The notes under the pieces were generated by a model. That model had not been told where the DNA came from, made no database searches, and worked only from the letters and a program-made list of their open reading frames with translations. Shown here piece after piece: positions 36,608 through 44,157 of a stretch of DNA of 44,244 bases; the stretch's first letter is position 1; every line of letters begins with the position of its first letter. Origin of the DNA: UBA6022 sp036382575. GTDB taxonomy: Bacteria; Patescibacteriota; Saccharimonadia; Saccharimonadales; Saccharimonadaceae. Location of the stretch: NCBI GenBank assembly GCA_036382575.1, contig DASVHL010000041.1, forward strand, positions 1 through 44,244. Direction: 5' to 3'. The translations under genes were made by a program, and so were the position numbers.

Positions 36608-39201
36608 TGCATTTTTCACGTGTAAATCAACCATCGAAAGCCCATAGCCTCATGAATCTAGCAAAAACGTACGACCCTAACCAATACGAGCCAACTATTT
36701 ACGCCCTCTGGGAAACCTCTAATGTCTTCGCGCCAACGGGGAAGGGCGAACCGTACAGTATCGTCATGCCGCCGCCGAATGCCAACGGTAATCTGCACAT
36801 TGGTCACGCATTAATGGCCGACCTTGAGGATATCTTGGCGCGTTTTTACCGTATGAAGGGCAGGGATGTAGCCTATATTCCCGGTGCCGATCATGCTGGG
36901 TTTGAAACCTGGGTGGTGTACGAACGTGAGTTAATCAAACAAGGGAAGAGCCGCTTTGATTTCAGTCGTGAGCAACTGTATAGCCAGGTGTGGAACTTTG
37001 TCGAAAGCCAGCGTGGCAACATGGAACTACAGCTACGCGCCCTTGGTACTGGCGCTAGCTGGAATGATCTCGTCTTCACGCTTGATGAAAAGGTGATTAA
37101 GACCGTCTACGGTACCTTCAAGAAATTATGGGATGAAAAGCTTATTTACAGAGGTGAACGTATCGTTAGTTACTGTACAACTCACCAAACCAGCTTTGCT
37201 GATATTGAAGTAGAGCACAAAAATGAAAAAGGGAAGTTGTGGAAGATTGCCTATCCAACCCTTGATAAGATTGGTGAGATTATTATCGCAACCTCTCGCC
37301 CGGAAACACTGCTTGGCGATGTGGCCGTAGCCGTAAATCCAGAGGATCCTCGCTACAAAGACTTAATTGGCACCCGTGTCATGCTGCCACTGGTCGACCG
37401 TGAAATCCCCGTCATCGCTGATGATTACGCTGACCCGGCATTTGGTACCGGCGCAGTTAAGATTACTCCCGCCCACGATCCAAACGACTTTGAAGTAGGG
37501 CAGCGCCACGAGCTGACACCGATTCAAGTTATCGACTTTGACGGCAAAATCATCAACGCACCACAACAGTTTGTTGGCCTTGATGTTGAAATGGCTCGTA
37601 AACGTATACTAGCCGCACTTGAAGCCGCCGAGCTTCTTCGTGGCGAAGAGACAATCGAGCATGCCGTTGGTCACTGCTACAAATGCGATACCGTTATTCA
37701 GCCCCTAATCAAGAACCAGTGGTTCCTCAGCGTGGCTCCGCTCGTTACCGCCGCCAAGGCTGCCATCGAAGAAGGGAAGATTGCCTTCCATCCCGAGAGC
37801 AAAAAGAAAGCATTACTTCAATACTACGACAAACTGCGCGACTGGAACCTTAGTCGTCAAATTCCATGGGGCATTCCAATTCCCGCCTTCCAAAGCGAAA
37901 CCGATCCTAACGACTGGATTTATGACGACCGCGTCGACGAACCAACTATTGTTGTTAACGGTACAACATATCACCGCGAAGAAGACACCTTTGACACTTG
38001 GTTCAGCAGTGGTCAGTGGCCGTTCATCACCACAGATGTCATGACAGAAGGGGATTTGTCGCGCTTCTATCCAACCAGTGTCCTCGAAACTGGTCACGAC
38101 ATTCTTTACCCATGGGTATCACGCATGATTATGCTCGGTCTGTACGTTACCGGTGATGTTCCATTCAAAGAAGTCTACTTGCACGGCCTTGTTCTGGACG
38201 AAAAGGGTCTCAAGATGAGCAAATCAAAGGGTAATGTCATCAACCCGATGGAAATGATCTCAGAATACGGGTCAGACGCCCTACGCCTTGGTCTGACCGC
38301 TAGCCGTAGTGCTGGCCAAGATCAAGCCTTTAGCGCCAGTAAAGTCATCGCTGGCCGTAATTTCTGTAACAAACTATGGAATATTGCCCGTTTTGTGACA
38401 GATAAGCTCGGTGAAGGCTATCGCGTTCAGCCACCACAACCGACTAGTCTGGCTGACCATTGGATTATTCGCGAACTAAACGCAACCGCCGAAGATATCG
38501 AGAAGCAACTAGCTGATTACCGTTTCGCAGAAGCAGGCGAGGCTGTCTACCACGCTATCTGGGATAATGTCGCCGACTGGTTTATTGAAGCGAGCAAAAG
38601 CGAAGACAACCCAAGCATGCTCGCATGGGTACTGGACGCCAGTCTAAAATTAGCGCATCCGTTCGCCCCATTCGTCACCGAGACGATTTGGCAATCACTC
38701 GACTGGCACGATGACCTGCTAGCCGCCAATCACTGGCCAGCCGCACAGGAATATGATGCTATTGCTGCTGCCGAATTTGAACAACTGCAAAAACTCGTTA
38801 TCGAAGCCCGTTATGTCACAGCCGAACTCCCTGGTAATGAGCGTTATATACTGCTCTATCAACAAGATAGCCTGATTGCTGATAATGCCGCCCTGATTAA
38901 ACATCTCGCCCGCCTAAAAGACGTTCAACCGGCTGATCAAGCCCGTGGTCTGCGCCTGGCGGCCAGTAACCGTGAAGCCTGGCTCGATGTCAGTGCTGAA
39001 ACGATGTACGAACATCAGACTAACCTCGAGGTTCGCCTGGCGGAAACGCGTCAGTTTATCACCAATCTCGAAGGCCGTCTTTCAAACGAAAGTTACACCG
39101 CTAAAGCCCCAGCCCACCTAGTAGAAGAATCTCGCGCTCAATTGGAATCAAAAAAGGCGCTCGTAGAACGCCTTGAGACTGAACTAGCTATCCTTGCTTA
39201 A
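36607..39201 (+). CDS. valS: Valyl-tRNA synthetase
   Basis: 864 aa class I synthetase. HIGH motif in NANGNLHIGHAL, editing (CP1) domain with TSRPETLLGDVAVAVNPEDPRY, DTWFSSGQWPF, KMSKSKGN as the KMSKS motif, an anticodon-binding region, and a C-terminal coiled-coil arm (residues ~795-864, LEVRLAETRQFI...). The start at 36607 overlaps the leader-ORF stop (TGATG). The family's usual N-terminus corresponds to the in-frame ATG at 36652 (MNLAKTYDP), which has no ribosome-binding site, so the 15-residue extension may be real. Confidence 0.96.
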   Translation: MHFSRVNQPSKAHSLMNLAKTYDPNQYEPTIYALWETSNVFAPTGKGEPYSIVMPPPNANGNLHIGHALMADLEDILARFYRMKGRDVAYIPGADHAGFETWVVYERELIKQGKSRFDFSREQLYSQVWNFVESQRGNMELQLRALGTGASWNDLVFTLDEKVIKTVYGTFKKLWDEKLIYRGERIVSYCTTHQTSFADIEVEHKNEKGKLWKIAYPTLDKIGEIIIATSRPETLLGDVAVAVNPEDPRYKDLIGTRVMLPLVDREIPVIADDYADPAFGTGAVKITPAHDPNDFEVGQRHELTPIQVIDFDGKIINAPQQFVGLDVEMARKRILAALEAAELLRGEETIEHAVGHCYKCDTVIQPLIKNQWFLSVAPLVTAAKAAIEEGKIAFHPESKKKALLQYYDKLRDWNLSRQIPWGIPIPAFQSETDPNDWIYDDRVDEPTIVVNGTTYHREEDTFDTWFSSGQWPFITTDVMTEGDLSRFYPTSVLETGHDILYPWVSRMIMLGLYVTGDVPFKEVYLHGLVLDEKGLKMSKSKGNVINPMEMISEYGSDALRLGLTASRSAGQDQAFSASKVIAGRNFCNKLWNIARFVTDKLGEGYRVQPPQPTSLADHWIIRELNATAEDIEKQLADYRFAEAGEAVYHAIWDNVADWFIEASKSEDNPSMLAWVLDASLKLAHPFAPFVTETIWQSLDWHDDLLAANHWPAAQEYDAIAAAEFEQLQKLVIEARYVTAELPGNERYILLYQQDSLIADNAALIKHLARLKDVQPADQARGLRLAASNREAWLDVSAETMYEHQTNLEVRLAETRQFITNLEGRLSNESYTAKAPAHLVEESRAQLESKKALVERLETELAILA

Positions 39202-39536
39202 CTAAGAGGAAGGAAGTGACTTTCCAGTGGATCCTGGCCAAAGCCAATTCGCTTTTGTGATAAATGTTTTTTATCAGCATTAGTGCGGGGGTTTAGACGA
39301 GGGCTGTCGCCCTTAAGCTCACTTGATGATAGCGAATGACGTTCCACATGGGTATGCGAATCGGTCGCGTAATTAACCAATTTGCTATTACCCTGGGCGC
39401 TGGCCACCGCAGATGGGACTGCCATCGCAGTCATTGTTGCGCGGTCGATACGTGTATCATGAACGACAACGCCAGTGGCGGTCGTAAGACTGAGGAATAC
39501 CGATAATGGTGTAAGGAACAGTGAAAATGGAAACAT
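39198..39536 (-). CDS. Possible secreted hypothetical, 112 aa
   Basis: The N-terminus (FPFSLFLTPLSVFLSLTTATGVVV) is hydrophobic like a signal peptide or anchor; the rest is polar, Ser/His-rich and without a recognisable domain. The stop overlaps the end of valS by 4 nt on the opposite strand. A TATGCTATATT sequence about 50 nt upstream may be its promoter; no Shine-Dalgarno is evident. Coding status is uncertain. If it is not real, the 420-bp valS-rlmH gap holds no other gene that I can see. Confidence 0.4.
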   Translation of the reverse strand: MFPFSLFLTPLSVFLSLTTATGVVVHDTRIDRATMTAMAVPSAVASAQGNSKLVNYATDSHTHVERHSLSSSELKGDSPRLNPRTNADKKHLSQKRIGFGQDPLESHFLPLS

Positions 39537-39625
39537 GTGCTTTTTCTTTTGTGTTTATTTTGTTGTGATAACACTACTAAATATAGCATATGCTTTATTA
39601 TTTGTCAACTGTGTGTCGTAGACAA

Positions 39626-40087
39626 CTATACGTGATGGTAGGGATTGCCGGCGCTAATCTCTTGCGCCCTATATACCTGCTCGGCCAAAATCAACCGTAC
39701 TAACTGATGCGGAAACACCAGGGCTGAAAGTGACCAAACGGTATTTGCACGGTGATGAATCGTATCGTCGACCCCATACGCCCCACCAATAATCAGCGTG
39801 ACGCGCTTTGATCCCTCGAGCGGTGTCAGCAGTAATCGAGACAGAGCAGGCGAATCGAGCAGCTTGCCTCGCTCATCTAGCAACACGACGTATTCGTCAT
39901 CGGATACCCGTTGCAAGATACGCTCAGACTCTTCCTGGCGGGCTGCAACGCCGTCGCGAGATGAATGTGGCAAAAAGACCCATTCATAATCAAACGGCTT
40001 TTTTAAACGCTTCTCATAGCGTTCGATGCCTTCCGCCACCCAACTTTCGTGCTTCTTGCCGATAGCGATAATTCGCAGTGAACTCAC
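39626..40087 (-). CDS. rlmH: 23S rRNA pseudouridine-1915 N3-methyltransferase RlmH
   Basis: 153 aa SPOUT methyltransferase. LRIIAIGKKHESWVAEGI start, VVLLDERGK, LIIGGAYGVDD (SAM-binding knot) and FPHQLVRLILAEQVYRA. The C-terminus is GNPYHHV rather than the usual GNPYHHE/K. It modifies helix 69 of the large ribosomal subunit. The GTG start overlaps the HIT gene's TGA by 4 nt (GTGA), so the two are translationally coupled. Confidence 0.95.
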   Translation of the reverse strand: MSSLRIIAIGKKHESWVAEGIERYEKRLKKPFDYEWVFLPHSSRDGVAARQEESERILQRVSDDEYVVLLDERGKLLDSPALSRLLLTPLEGSKRVTLIIGGAYGVDDTIHHRANTVWSLSALVFPHQLVRLILAEQVYRAQEISAGNPYHHV

Positions 40088-40482
40088 GCGCGTAACTTAT
40101 CCGCTTCAACTTTTAATTGCTCTGGGGAAGCAATGGCACCATGAGTAGCGTGCTCCTGAATGGTTGGCTCCAAGCCTTCCTCTAGACCAAAGACGTGGAT
40201 GTGCGCGTGCGGCACACCAAAACCTTCAACGATACTACCAATACGTGTATATCCGTAGACCTGCTTCATTTTACGAGCCATCTGTCGAGTAACTGTCATC
40301 AGGTGTTGATACAGCTCATCATCAACGTCCCATAAATGATCGATCTGTTGACGAGGAATAACCATGCAGTGTCCAGGGGTCAATGGATCATGCGTCATCA
40401 TCACAACGCACTGATCGTCTTCAAAAATAATTTCTTGGTGAATTTCACCGTTGATAATCTTGGTAAAAATAGAGTCAGTCAT
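40084..40482 (-). CDS. HIT family nucleotide hydrolase/transferase
   Basis: 132 aa histidine-triad protein: IFTKIINGEIHQEIIFEDD start, DPLTPGHCMVIPRQQIDHLWD, and the triad GVPHAHIHVFGL (HxHxH). It is a Hint-like purine nucleoside phosphoramidase by similarity. TACAAT (40489-40494) ends 6 nt before the ATG, and AAGGA may also serve as Shine-Dalgarno. First gene of the HIT-rlmH operon, divergent from the 40521 gene. Confidence 0.92.
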   Translation of the reverse strand: MTDSIFTKIINGEIHQEIIFEDDQCVVMMTHDPLTPGHCMVIPRQQIDHLWDVDDELYQHLMTVTRQMARKMKQVYGYTRIGSIVEGFGVPHAHIHVFGLEEGLEPTIQEHATHGAIASPEQLKVEADKLRA

Positions 40483-40520
40483 GTCCTTATTGTACCTCTA
40501 AAGAGGGGTATACTAGAAGC

Positions 40521-40967
40521 ATGAAGACAAGTATCGCTGCCGTCCGTGCTATTACCGCCGAGTTCGCCCGACAATTTATCCAGCCGTTCTTTTGGGTCGG
40601 ATTAGGGCTGATTGCGTGTTTAATTATTATTACGATCTTGTTAGCCGTAAATATATCGGCGTGGTGGTGGTTGTTAGCAATTCCGGTTGTCCTATTCGGC
40701 ATTGCCGGCACAATCGTATGGCTCATCGTACGCTTTATTCTTTATCAATTATCACCTCGTTTGAATGCTGAGCAACGAACGGCAACCAAGCAGTTTGTCG
40801 GTAAGTTGCAGTTCGCCAGTGAAACAATCCAGACACCATACCCAGTTATGATTTTTTATGTGGTACGTGACATTATCTTGCGACGTGACCAAGGGTTTCT
40901 GAGCGAAGTGACGCAACATTCACGAACATTGAAACCTGACTTTGATAAGTTAAAAGAGTTATTTTAA
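40521..40967 (+). CDS. Small membrane protein, two helices
   Basis: 148 aa, no named family. Two strongly hydrophobic helices (residues ~18-45, GLIACLIIITILLAVNISA, and ~48-75, LLAIPVVLFGIAGTIVWLIV) are followed by an amphipathic cytoplasmic domain. TATACT (40509-40514) ends 6 nt before the ATG, divergent from and abutting the HIT promoter. It ends before the terminator at 40998. Confidence 0.65.
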   Translation: MKTSIAAVRAITAEFARQFIQPFFWVGLGLIACLIIITILLAVNISAWWWLLAIPVVLFGIAGTIVWLIVRFILYQLSPRLNAEQRTATKQFVGKLQFASETIQTPYPVMIFYVVRDIILRRDQGFLSEVTQHSRTLKPDFDKLKELF

Positions 40968-40997
40968 CCAGATAATCCATATTTTCATTGAAATAAA

Positions 40998-41043
40998 AGA
41001 GGACTTTGTCATTACTACCGTAGTGGTAGCGACAAAGTCCTTT
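40998..41043 (+). terminator. Terminator after the 40521 gene
   Basis: AAGAGGACTTTGTC ... GACAAAGTCCTTT with an inner ACCgtagtGGT hairpin; long stem with A and T flanks, probably bidirectional. Confidence 0.8.
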
Positions 41044-41075
41044 GCCTGGATGGACGGACGTTCTGCCATCCAGGC
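41044..41075. terminator. Second hairpin in the convergent interval
   Basis: GCCTGGATGG-(12 nt)-CCATCCAGGC, a perfect 10-bp stem abutting the previous terminator and 18 nt from the stop of the 41093 gene. It probably ends the minus-strand gene but lacks its own strong U-tract. Confidence 0.6.
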
Positions 41076-41092
41076 CCTACATAATGCAGATA

Positions 41093-41512
41093 TTACTCTT
41101 TCATACCTTGTTGGAAATATGACGAGACCTTCGTAGTGAACTGCTCAATCATGTCGGGCTCCAAGCCTGCAGTCGTCAGTAGCAATGGAATGTTGACGCT
41201 TTGTGTCAGCGCCATCAGTGCCATTGGCAACATCGACTGAAGAGCCTCGATATCGATAGCATCTTCGTAGAGATCCCTCGATGCCTCCACGACCTTACGC
41301 CGCAACGGAGCGACCACCAAAGTGGCGTACCCACGCGCCTCAGCTTCGCCGGCCTCCGAGTAATTGAGCAGCACAGCAATTCGGCGTTCGTTCAGTTTAA
41401 GCAATTCTGCGGTGTACTCATTTCGTAGCTTCAAGAGATTTGCAAGCTTCGCTCGCTGCTCTGCGCTCAAATTTGCATACGAGCCAGTGATGTCACGCAT
41501 CAATCTGATCAC
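41093..41512 (-). CDS. Hypothetical helical protein, 139 aa
   Basis: No family recognised. All-helical appearance: residues 15-55 charged (LSAEQRAKLANLLKLRNEYT), residues 60-110 Ala/Leu-rich, with a hydrophobic stretch (MLPMALMALTQSVNIPLLL) that may be amphipathic rather than transmembrane. The start is GTG at 41512, directly after a CCCTgaaaGGG hairpin that could hide it; ATG at 41500 with GAAAGGG 12 nt upstream is an alternative. A promoter TTGTGT-16-TATAGT lies upstream with an untranslated leader. Confidence 0.55.
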   Translation of the reverse strand: MIRLMRDITGSYANLSAEQRAKLANLLKLRNEYTAELLKLNERRIAVLLNYSEAGEAEARGYATLVVAPLRRKVVEASRDLYEDAIDIEALQSMLPMALMALTQSVNIPLLLTTAGLEPDMIEQFTTKVSSYFQQGMKE

Positions 41513-41612
41513 CCTTTCAGGGTTGTAGGGTCTCCGTGTTGAGACGATAACTACTATACCATGAAAGTATATTTACACAATAGTGGTATATCCCTAGAGT
41601 AGCTGGAAGCCT

Positions 41613-41741
<129 letters not shown>

Positions 41742-41818
41742 AAACCTTGGTTTAGTATAGCAAAACTTTGTCGAATAATTGATAGCGAGTCACGGCGCTA
41801 TTTGCTAGAATGTACGTA

Positions 41819-42196
41819 ATGACTACTCATACAACTCCAACACCCGCACCAGAACCAGTTACAGCGACACCAGCCGCGACACATACAAGTGGATTACCGC
41901 TAACCTCGTTAATCCTTGGGATTGTTTCAGTGCTTGCACTTGGACTCCTCACCGGTGTTCCAGCGATTATTACCGGTGCAATTGCCCTTCGTCGTAAACT
42001 TGCCGACCGAGGTTTAAGTATTGCCGGTATTATCCTTGGCTCAATCGGAACATTTTTCTCACTGCTCGTGATTGGATTTGTTATCTTGATGATGTTTGTA
42101 GGCTTTAGTGAAGGTGGCGGTTGGCTAAACGACTACCCAGCTCCTACCCCAACAGATAACAACCAATATCTGCCGATGGAGAGCTCGAGAACTTAG
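41819..42196 (+). CDS. DUF4190-like membrane protein
   Basis: 125 aa. A Thr/Pro/Ala-rich N-terminus, then two hydrophobic helices (LILGIVSVLALGLLTGVPAI; GIILGSIGTFFSLLVIGFVI) separated by GAIALRRKLADRGLSIAG, the pattern of DUF4190 proteins (G--AL------GLAIAGL-LG). Polar C-terminus. Function unknown. The start is moved to 41819 because TGC-TAGAAT (41806-41811) ends 7 nt before this ATG. Confidence 0.75.
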   Translation: MTTHTTPTPAPEPVTATPAATHTSGLPLTSLILGIVSVLALGLLTGVPAIITGAIALRRKLADRGLSIAGIILGSIGTFFSLLVIGFVILMMFVGFSEGGGWLNDYPAPTPTDNNQYLPMESSRT

Positions 42197-42203
42197 CGAG
42201 CAA

Positions 42204-42340
42204 GATAGCGCCAATAAATTGGCTTCTCCATTCGTTCATGGAAATATGTAAACACATTTCCGTTTCACTCATTACACCGAACTTGCGACTATCACCAGCT
42301 AAAGCTGGCGATTCGCAAGTTCCAGTCTTAGCAAAACTTA
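42204..42340. repeat. tRNA-linked structured element, copy 2
   Basis: Follows tRNA-Arg(GCG). H1 GCCAATaaATTGGC (42210-42223); H2 (42238-42263) arms ATGGAAATATGT / ACACATTTCCGT around AA; H3 GAACTTGCGA (42279-42288) with TCGCAAGTTC (42313-42322) enclosing CCAGCtaaaGCTGG. From 42315, GCAAGTTCcAgTCTTaGC is an inverted degenerate copy of the tRNA-Arg T-arm, and CGAACTTGCGAC (42278-42289) is an exact direct copy of 12 nt of it. H1, H2 and H3 arms all differ from copy 1 yet remain paired. Confidence 0.75.
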
Positions 42341-42382
42341 CCAAGAAAAAAACCCCATCTTTCGATGAGGTGTTTTTCTTGG
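42341..42382 (-). terminator. Terminator of tRNA-Arg(GCG)
   Basis: CCAAGAAAAA-aACCcCATC / GATGAGGTgTTTTTCTTGG with a tttc loop. The stem's right arm includes the tRNA CCA end; poly-A/T arms flank a GC-richer apex. Confidence 0.8.
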
Positions 42383-42456
42383 TGAACCCGGCAAGATTCG
42401 AACTTGCGACCTTTGGCTCCGCAAGCCAACGCTCTATCCAGCTGAGCTACGGGTCC
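42380..42456 (-). tRNA. tRNA-Arg(GCG)
   Basis: 77 nt with encoded CCA. Acceptor GGACCCG/CGGGTTC, D-arm GCTC...GAGC with A20-type D-loop AGCTGGATA (Arg identity), anticodon arm TTGGC-TTGCGGA-GCCAA giving anticodon GCG, T-arm GCAAG-TTCGAAT-CTTGC, discriminator A. GCG reads CGC/CGU directly; most bacteria use ACG edited to ICG instead. Confidence 0.93.
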
Positions 42457-42580
42457 ATATTGCGGTGTTACACACTTACGCGTATAACGCCGCGTGTAAC
42501 TAGAAGGTGCCTTCAGCCGCAAAGCGGCGAACATCGGCTATTGTATCACGTAACAGATAGTCAGGGCAAGGCTTAGGCTG

Positions 42581-43249
42581 TTAAATACGGAGTTTTCGAA
42601 TGATTTGATCGATGATATCCAGGTGAAGTGTCTGCATCGGCAAGCGGGCGCCCAACATATCAACAATCGCTTCGCCAGCCTGTTCTGGAAAATACACTGA
42701 TACGCCAGGCTTAAAACGTTTAATCGGAAGAAGCAGGATTGAATACTCATCACCATCATGAATCACACCGAATCCTTTAAATTCCGCAAAAGAAACAAGA
42801 CGGTCATTTATATGAAGGCCCTGCCGGCTCAAAGTGTAATTTATTATGCGTGGTGGGCGGTTAACGTAGACTAGTAGGGCAGCAGCCATAACAGGTACTA
42901 GGATATTAAAGGTAATTGATTTGATCATAAAAATAGCGATAGCCATTAATACAATCGTTACCAGACCAAAACCAACATACCACAACGTCCCGTTGTTATG
43001 CTGGATATACTCTTGAGCCTGCCAATGAACTGGCTCTTCGCTAGGCTGCGTAGGATTCTCAGCCGTAACCTGTGCCTGAGGGTTTGGTTGAGCCGGCTGT
43101 AATGGCACAGTATCAACAAGTGGCTCATCTGGCGTAAGCGTCACGACAGGCGCTTCGGCAGGTACCGGGTCAGGGACAGCGGCATAAGGAGATTGTGACG
43201 GTTGTTCAGCAGGCTGTTTCCAGTCAGCTGGGTTATTGTCTGGTTGCAT
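42581..43249 (-). CDS. Membrane protein, two helices with PH-like end
   Basis: 222 aa, no named family. Residues 1-85 are Pro/Gln/Ala/Thr-rich and likely disordered. Two adjacent helices follow (LWYVGFGLVTIVLMAIAIFM; ITFNILVPVMAAALLVYV), then a beta-rich C-terminal domain (YTLSRQGLHIND, FKGFGVIHDGDEYSILLLP) reminiscent of the bacterial PH-like domains common in small membrane proteins. I start at 43249 because TGC-TATACT (43256-43261) ends 6 nt upstream; the frame extends 28 codons further without a signal. Confidence 0.7.
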   Translation of the reverse strand: MQPDNNPADWKQPAEQPSQSPYAAVPDPVPAEAPVVTLTPDEPLVDTVPLQPAQPNPQAQVTAENPTQPSEEPVHWQAQEYIQHNNGTLWYVGFGLVTIVLMAIAIFMIKSITFNILVPVMAAALLVYVNRPPRIINYTLSRQGLHINDRLVSFAEFKGFGVIHDGDEYSILLLPIKRFKPGVSVYFPEQAGEAIVDMLGARLPMQTLHLDIIDQIIRKLRI

Positions 43250-43312
43250 AAAATTAGTATAGCATGAGGGGAATGAGAGGGTGGATAAAAATAATCGCAA
43301 AATAGGAGGGGA

Positions 43313-43435
43313 GATATCGCTTCGCTCCTCCATTCATTCGTAAAAATATGTAAACACATTTTTACTTCATTCATTTCGCCGAACTCCGCGCTCGTTTTGC
43401 TGCGCATAACCGCGGGAGTTCTAGTCTCGCCCAGA
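43313..43435. repeat. tRNA-linked structured element, copy 3
   Basis: Follows tRNA-Ser(GCT). H2 (43340-43365) arms GTAAAAATATGT / ACACATTTTTAC around AA; H3 GAACTCCGCG (43381-43390) with CGCGGGAGTTC (43411-43421). Its first part GATATCGCTTCGCTCC replaces a clean H1. GCGGGAGTTCtAgTCTCgCC (from 43412) is an inverted near-copy of the adjacent tRNA's T-arm, running into the terminator stem. The linker CATTCATTCGT and TTCATTCATTTCGCC are shared with copy 4. Confidence 0.75.
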
Positions 43436-43473
43436 CAAGAAAAAGACAGAGCAAATGCTCTGTCTTTTTCTTG
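43436..43473 (-). terminator. Terminator of tRNA-Ser(GCT)
   Basis: Perfect 17-bp stem CAAGAAAAAGACAGAGC / complement with loop aaat, starting inside the tRNA CCA end. Confidence 0.85.
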
Positions 43474-43564
43474 GCGGAGGAGGGGAGATTCGAACTCCCG
43501 CTCCAGATCTCTCCGGACTAACGATTTAGCAAACCGTCCCCTTAAGCCACTTGGGTACCCCTCC
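43472..43564 (-). tRNA. tRNA-Ser(GCT)
   Basis: 93-nt class II tRNA with encoded CCA. Acceptor GGAGGGG/CTCCTCC, anticodon arm ACGGT-TTGCTAA-ATCGT with anticodon GCT (reads AGC/AGU), long variable arm (GTCCGGAGAGATCTGGAG), T-arm CGGGAG-TTCGAAT-CTCCCC. Confidence 0.94.
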
Positions 43565-43679
43565 GTGTCGGCTTGTATATACAGAAGACCACTTTGGCAC
43601 TTCTTGTACTTGGACAATTGTAGCACATTACAGAGGCCACGAGTAGACTATTTCTGCATTAATTGCTATAATTTAAAGA

Positions 43680-44117
43680 ATGTGGTGTAAAAATACCAAA
43701 AAACCAACCGTTTTTAAATACGCATGGCGTTTCGGCTTTGCGACTGCTTTTTACACACTCTCTTCGTTCATATTCTCACCAGCCAGTTACGCATTTGGAT
43801 TGGGTATGCAAGACGGCGCTAATTCCGCCAAAGGTATCGATCAAGTTGCTGATCTATTTGGTGCAACCGGTATTTTTACCACTCTTACAAATGTATTATT
43901 ATTCATCATCGGTGCAATCAGTGTCATTATGATTATCATTGGCGGCCTGCGATATGTCGTATCGGGCGGCGATAGCAGTAAAGTGTCTGCCGCGAAAAAC
44001 ACCATCCTATACGCCGTGGTTGGTATTCTTGTGGCGCTACTCGCCTATGCGATTATTAATTTTGTGATCACTAGTCTTGTACCTGGAAGTAGCGGTGGTG
44101 GGGGAACGGACGTCTAA
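43680..44117 (+). CDS. T4SS/VirB2-type pilin-like protein
   Basis: 145 aa. Signal peptide-like N-terminus (residues 10-40, WRFGFATAFYTLSSFIFSPASYAFG), a short polar loop, then two membrane helices (FTTLTNVLLFIIGAISVIMI and NTILYAVVGILVALLAYAIINF) separated by GGLRYVVSGGDSSKVSAAK, the hallmark of T4SS_pilin/TrbC-VirB2-like proteins common in CPR bacteria. It ends in a Gly/Ser-rich tail. Likely a subunit of a surface or conjugation-like appendage. Leaderless-type start: TGC-TATAAT (43667-43672) 7 nt from the ATG. Confidence 0.82.
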   Translation: MWCKNTKKPTVFKYAWRFGFATAFYTLSSFIFSPASYAFGLGMQDGANSAKGIDQVADLFGATGIFTTLTNVLLFIIGAISVIMIIIGGLRYVVSGGDSSKVSAAKNTILYAVVGILVALLAYAIINFVITSLVPGSSGGGGTDV

Positions 44118-44157
44118 GTAGGGTGACAGCCGAGAAGGCAAGCAAAACGAGAGGGAG

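Noticed and set aside
42144..43626. Similar peptides (EFGEMNEVKMCLHI, KFGVMSETEMCLHI, followed by NEWRS) readable from the tRNA-linked repeats on the minus strand
   Set aside because: They arise because the repeats are related DNA. There is no start signal, copy 1 diverges and stops, and the substitutions compensate in stems, which fits structure rather than protein.
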